The notes under the pieces are model-generated. The model was not told where the DNA came from. It searched no databases and saw only the letters and a list, made by a program, of their open reading frames with translations. From Pannonibacter sp. SL95 (lineage in GTDB: Bacteria > Pseudomonadota > Alphaproteobacteria > Rhizobiales > Stappiaceae): a stretch of 64,000 nucleotides of DNA. The position numbers and the translations under genes were made by a program. Numbering within the stretch: the first letter of the stretch is position 1; the number at the start of each line of letters is the position of its first letter. The stretch spans positions 248,001 to 312,000 of the forward strand of contig NZ_JAPPRC010000005.1 in assembly GCF_026672425.1 (NCBI RefSeq). Reading direction: 5' to 3'. Positions 63,329-64,000 of this stretch are shown here, one piece after another.

Positions 63329-63934
63329 TCATTTTACCGGTTGAAGATGGAGAACCAAGGCCAGGCTCGTGCCGGTTCCGGAGGCGCGGCAGGTTACCGG
63401 CGCACTCGGTCCGGATGCTGATGTGTCGTCCAGCAGCACGTCCCTCGCCCCCAGCACAAAAGAACCTGCCGCTGCTGTGACATGAACATGGCCGGTATGG
63501 CCGATGATTGCCGCCGGTGCGGACAGGAGCGTGTCCTGTCCGGGAGCCAGTTCCAAAACCGTCAGCCGGTGCGTCATCCGGTCGCGCCGGGTCATGATGT
63601 TCAGGTCAAGGATGGGCCTATCGATCAACCGGCCGAAACAGCCCACCGCGCCATCAAAACTGCACGGGGCCTGGAGCGGATCAACCCGCGCCGTGTGACC
63701 ATCGGCAAATTCGAGCTCAATCCCGGCTCCGGACATCAGCGCCAGCGTACGGTCAATTCCGGCAAAGCTGGAGAAAGGACCATCCGCCGCCACCTCGGCC
63801 ATCGAAAGCCGCCAAACGAAGTCTTCCAGCGAAGCATCCGGCGGGGAAACCGCGATTTCATGGGTCACGCCGCCGCCGTTCTTCCACGGCATCGCGCGTG
63901 CTTCACCCCAACGTACGATCCGGCAGCTTTGCAT
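63329..63934 (-). CDS. HutD/Ves family protein
   Basis: Cupin-like protein of about 201 residues. It has the hallmark MPWKNGGGVTHEIAVSP at about residue 15, FVWRLSMAEVAADGPFSSFA and GIDRTLALMSGAGIELEF at about 40-75, and the later FDGAVGCFGRLIDRPILDLN at about 95. Start 63934 (MQSCRIVRWGEARAMPWKNG) has AGGGGA upstream; an in-frame codon at 63949 adds five residues. HutD proteins occur with histidine utilisation genes and may limit pathway flux, but no hut genes are in view and the function here is open. Not part of the S-layer locus. Confidence 0.85.
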   Translation of the reverse strand: MQSCRIVRWGEARAMPWKNGGGVTHEIAVSPPDASLEDFVWRLSMAEVAADGPFSSFAGIDRTLALMSGAGIELEFADGHTARVDPLQAPCSFDGAVGCFGRLIDRPILDLNIMTRRDRMTHRLTVLELAPGQDTLLSAPAAIIGHTGHVHVTAAAGSFVLGARDVLLDDTSASGPSAPVTCRASGTGTSLALVLHLQPVK

Positions 63935-64000
63935 CAGTCCCCTCGTCAAACTTGCGCTGTGCTCACGCCCCCTGCCCCGGCCGCAATTCGCCGGCGCACT

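Overview
The window reads as about 64 kb of chromosome from a GC-rich alphaproteobacterium. It is most likely a Hyphomicrobiales member of the Stappia/Labrenzia/Pannonibacter kind. This rests on the housekeeping order aspS / rnd / ppx-ppk-hdaA-AI-2E permease / purM-purN and on general protein similarity; the genus is an inference. No rRNA, tRNA, CRISPR array or insertion-sequence transposase was recognised.

Positions 1-13,190 hold core genes: a partial aspartyl-tRNA synthetase, an MFS transporter, a solitary ParA-type ATPase, RNase D, the polyphosphate pair ppx/ppk, the DnaA-inactivating Hda homologue, an AI-2E family permease, and purM-purN. Between the permease gene and purM lies an array of four and a half copies of a roughly 221-bp unit, each carrying a long imperfect palindrome. 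Positions 13,198-21,546 hold a LysR regulator divergent from a peptide-type ABC importer operon. That operon includes two phosphohydrolases and a fused double ATPase gene broken by an apparent 1-nt frameshift. Positions 21,648-24,618 hold a cobalamin riboswitch in front of a Rieske oxygenase/reductase pair of the glycine-betaine demethylase type.

Positions 24,999-40,613 begin with a secreted Sel1-repeat protein and a solitary HK97-type phage capsid gene. A polysaccharide cluster follows: UDP-glucose dehydrogenase, epimerase, GT2, Wzx flippase, Wzy-like polymerase, GT4, aldo/keto reductase, Gfo/Idh oxidoreductase and ManC. After a palindromic repeat and a nitronate monooxygenase gene comes the most striking part, positions 42,134-63,034. 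It has three large proteins whose C-terminal two thirds resemble the Caulobacter S-layer protein RsaA but whose N-terminus is a DUF4214-type region, plus a fourth short paralogue with only that N-terminal region. It also has two SapC-domain proteins, a methyltransferase, a small unknown protein, a GDP-6-deoxymannose reductase-like enzyme, a glycosyltransferase, and a convergent type I secretion adaptor and ABC exporter.

The likely working picture, which is inferred, is this. The exporter pair secretes the RsaA-like proteins by their C-terminal signals, and an outer-membrane TolC-type partner must lie elsewhere. The nearby polysaccharide genes make the surface glycan to which the S-layer attaches through the DUF4214 region. 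The middle paralogue (45,420-48,137) has codon use and flanking signals of a very highly expressed gene and is probably the main S-layer subunit. The last gene is a HutD-like protein.
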